Source: Chloroflexota bacterium
Lineage (GTDB): Bacteria; Chloroflexota; UBA5177; JANWHV01
Reading direction: 5' to 3'
Length of the DNA: 5,740 nt
Assembly: GCA_025924845.1 (NCBI GenBank)
Contig: JAICHN010000337.1
Location: 1 to 5,740, forward strand
The notes beneath the pieces were generated by a model. The model was not told where the DNA came from and searched no databases. It saw nothing but the letters and a program-made list of their open reading frames with translations. Both the position numbers and the translations under genes were made by a program. Shown one piece after another: positions 5,634 to 5,740 of the stretch; position 1 is the stretch's first letter, and every line of letters starts with the position of its first letter.

Positions 5634-5740
5634 GGGGTGAATAGTGGCCCGCCGAACCAACGAGGGAGGGGCAATCCGGCACGCATGGCCGCGCTCCGCA
5701 GCGCGGGCAGACGGCGTAGGCGCCGCGATAAAACTTTCCC
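5626..5740 (-). CDS. Possible C-terminal fragment with a CxxC-x4-CxxxCP cysteine cluster
   Basis: The frame entering from the right edge on the minus strand runs 37 codons to a TGA at 5626-5628. It reads GKFYRGAYAV then CPRCGARPCVPDCP, then a short tail. Four cysteines spaced C-x2-C-x4-C-x3-C-P suggest a metal site. The spacing is that of one cluster in DMSO-reductase-type 4Fe-4S subunits (the CxxC..PCVxxCP pattern), while the CPRCG opening also suits a zinc ribbon. About three quarters of third codon positions are G or C. Another minus-strand frame here is also open, to a TGA ending near 5605, with similar third-position composition, so coding status is not proven. If real, it is the 3' end of a gene upstream of ftcD on the same strand, separated by about 90 bases. 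The 5' part lies outside the window. Confidence 0.4.
   Translation of the reverse strand, partial: GKFYRGAYAVCPRCGARPCVPDCPSLVGSAGHYSPPR

Noticed and set aside
5474..5686. A 70-codon minus-strand frame spanning the region before ftcD
   Set aside because: It overlaps the first 60 bases of ftcD in another frame, lacks a ribosome site at its ATG, and has no recognisable features.
1..5740. tRNA, rRNA, riboswitch, CRISPR array, insertion sequence or attachment site
   Set aside because: No cloverleaf, regularly spaced repeats, transposase-like frame, or terminal inverted repeats with target duplications were seen on either strand.

Overview
This is a GC-rich bacterial stretch in which every supported gene lies on the minus strand, so the biological reading order is from high to low coordinates. 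From 5740 downward it holds: a fragment with a cysteine cluster at the window edge; ftcD (glutamate formimidoyltransferase); a 78-residue two-helix membrane protein; a secreted sedolisin-type (kumamolisin-like) serine-carboxyl protease; a gap of about 160 bases with an AT-rich promoter candidate; an unrecognised 162-residue protein with an internal duplication; pcm (protein-L-isoaspartate O-methyltransferase); and hutI (imidazolonepropionase). A hairpin follows hutI at the left edge.

Spacing suggests two transcription units. In the first, the membrane protein starts 4 bases after the ftcD stop, and the protease start overlaps the membrane-protein stop (ATGA). In the second, pcm starts 25 bases after the unknown gene, and hutI starts on a GTG that overlaps the pcm stop (GTGA). 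Three of the six complete genes use non-ATG starts: TTG for ftcD, GTG for pcm and GTG for hutI.

The metabolic theme is the end of histidine degradation. HutI opens imidazolonepropionate to N-formimidoyl-L-glutamate, and FtcD moves the formimidoyl group to tetrahydrofolate, releasing glutamate. The cell therefore probably feeds the histidine-ring carbon into the one-carbon pool rather than using HutG or HutF hydrolysis. An exported acid protease in the ftcD unit would fit a peptide-scavenging lifestyle, and Pcm repairs damaged aspartyl and asparaginyl residues. These functional links are inferred from gene order.

The organism cannot be named from the window. High GC, common GTG/TTG starts and a sedolisin (a family of acid-active peptidases) suggest a free-living, possibly acid-tolerant or thermophilic heterotroph. 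Chloroflexota is a low-confidence guess, based only on the general look of the unknown protein. There is no mobile element, tRNA, rRNA or CRISPR array. The least conventional item is the 162-residue protein, whose two halves align without gaps over about 33 residues. No gene-free stretch exceeds 300 bases.
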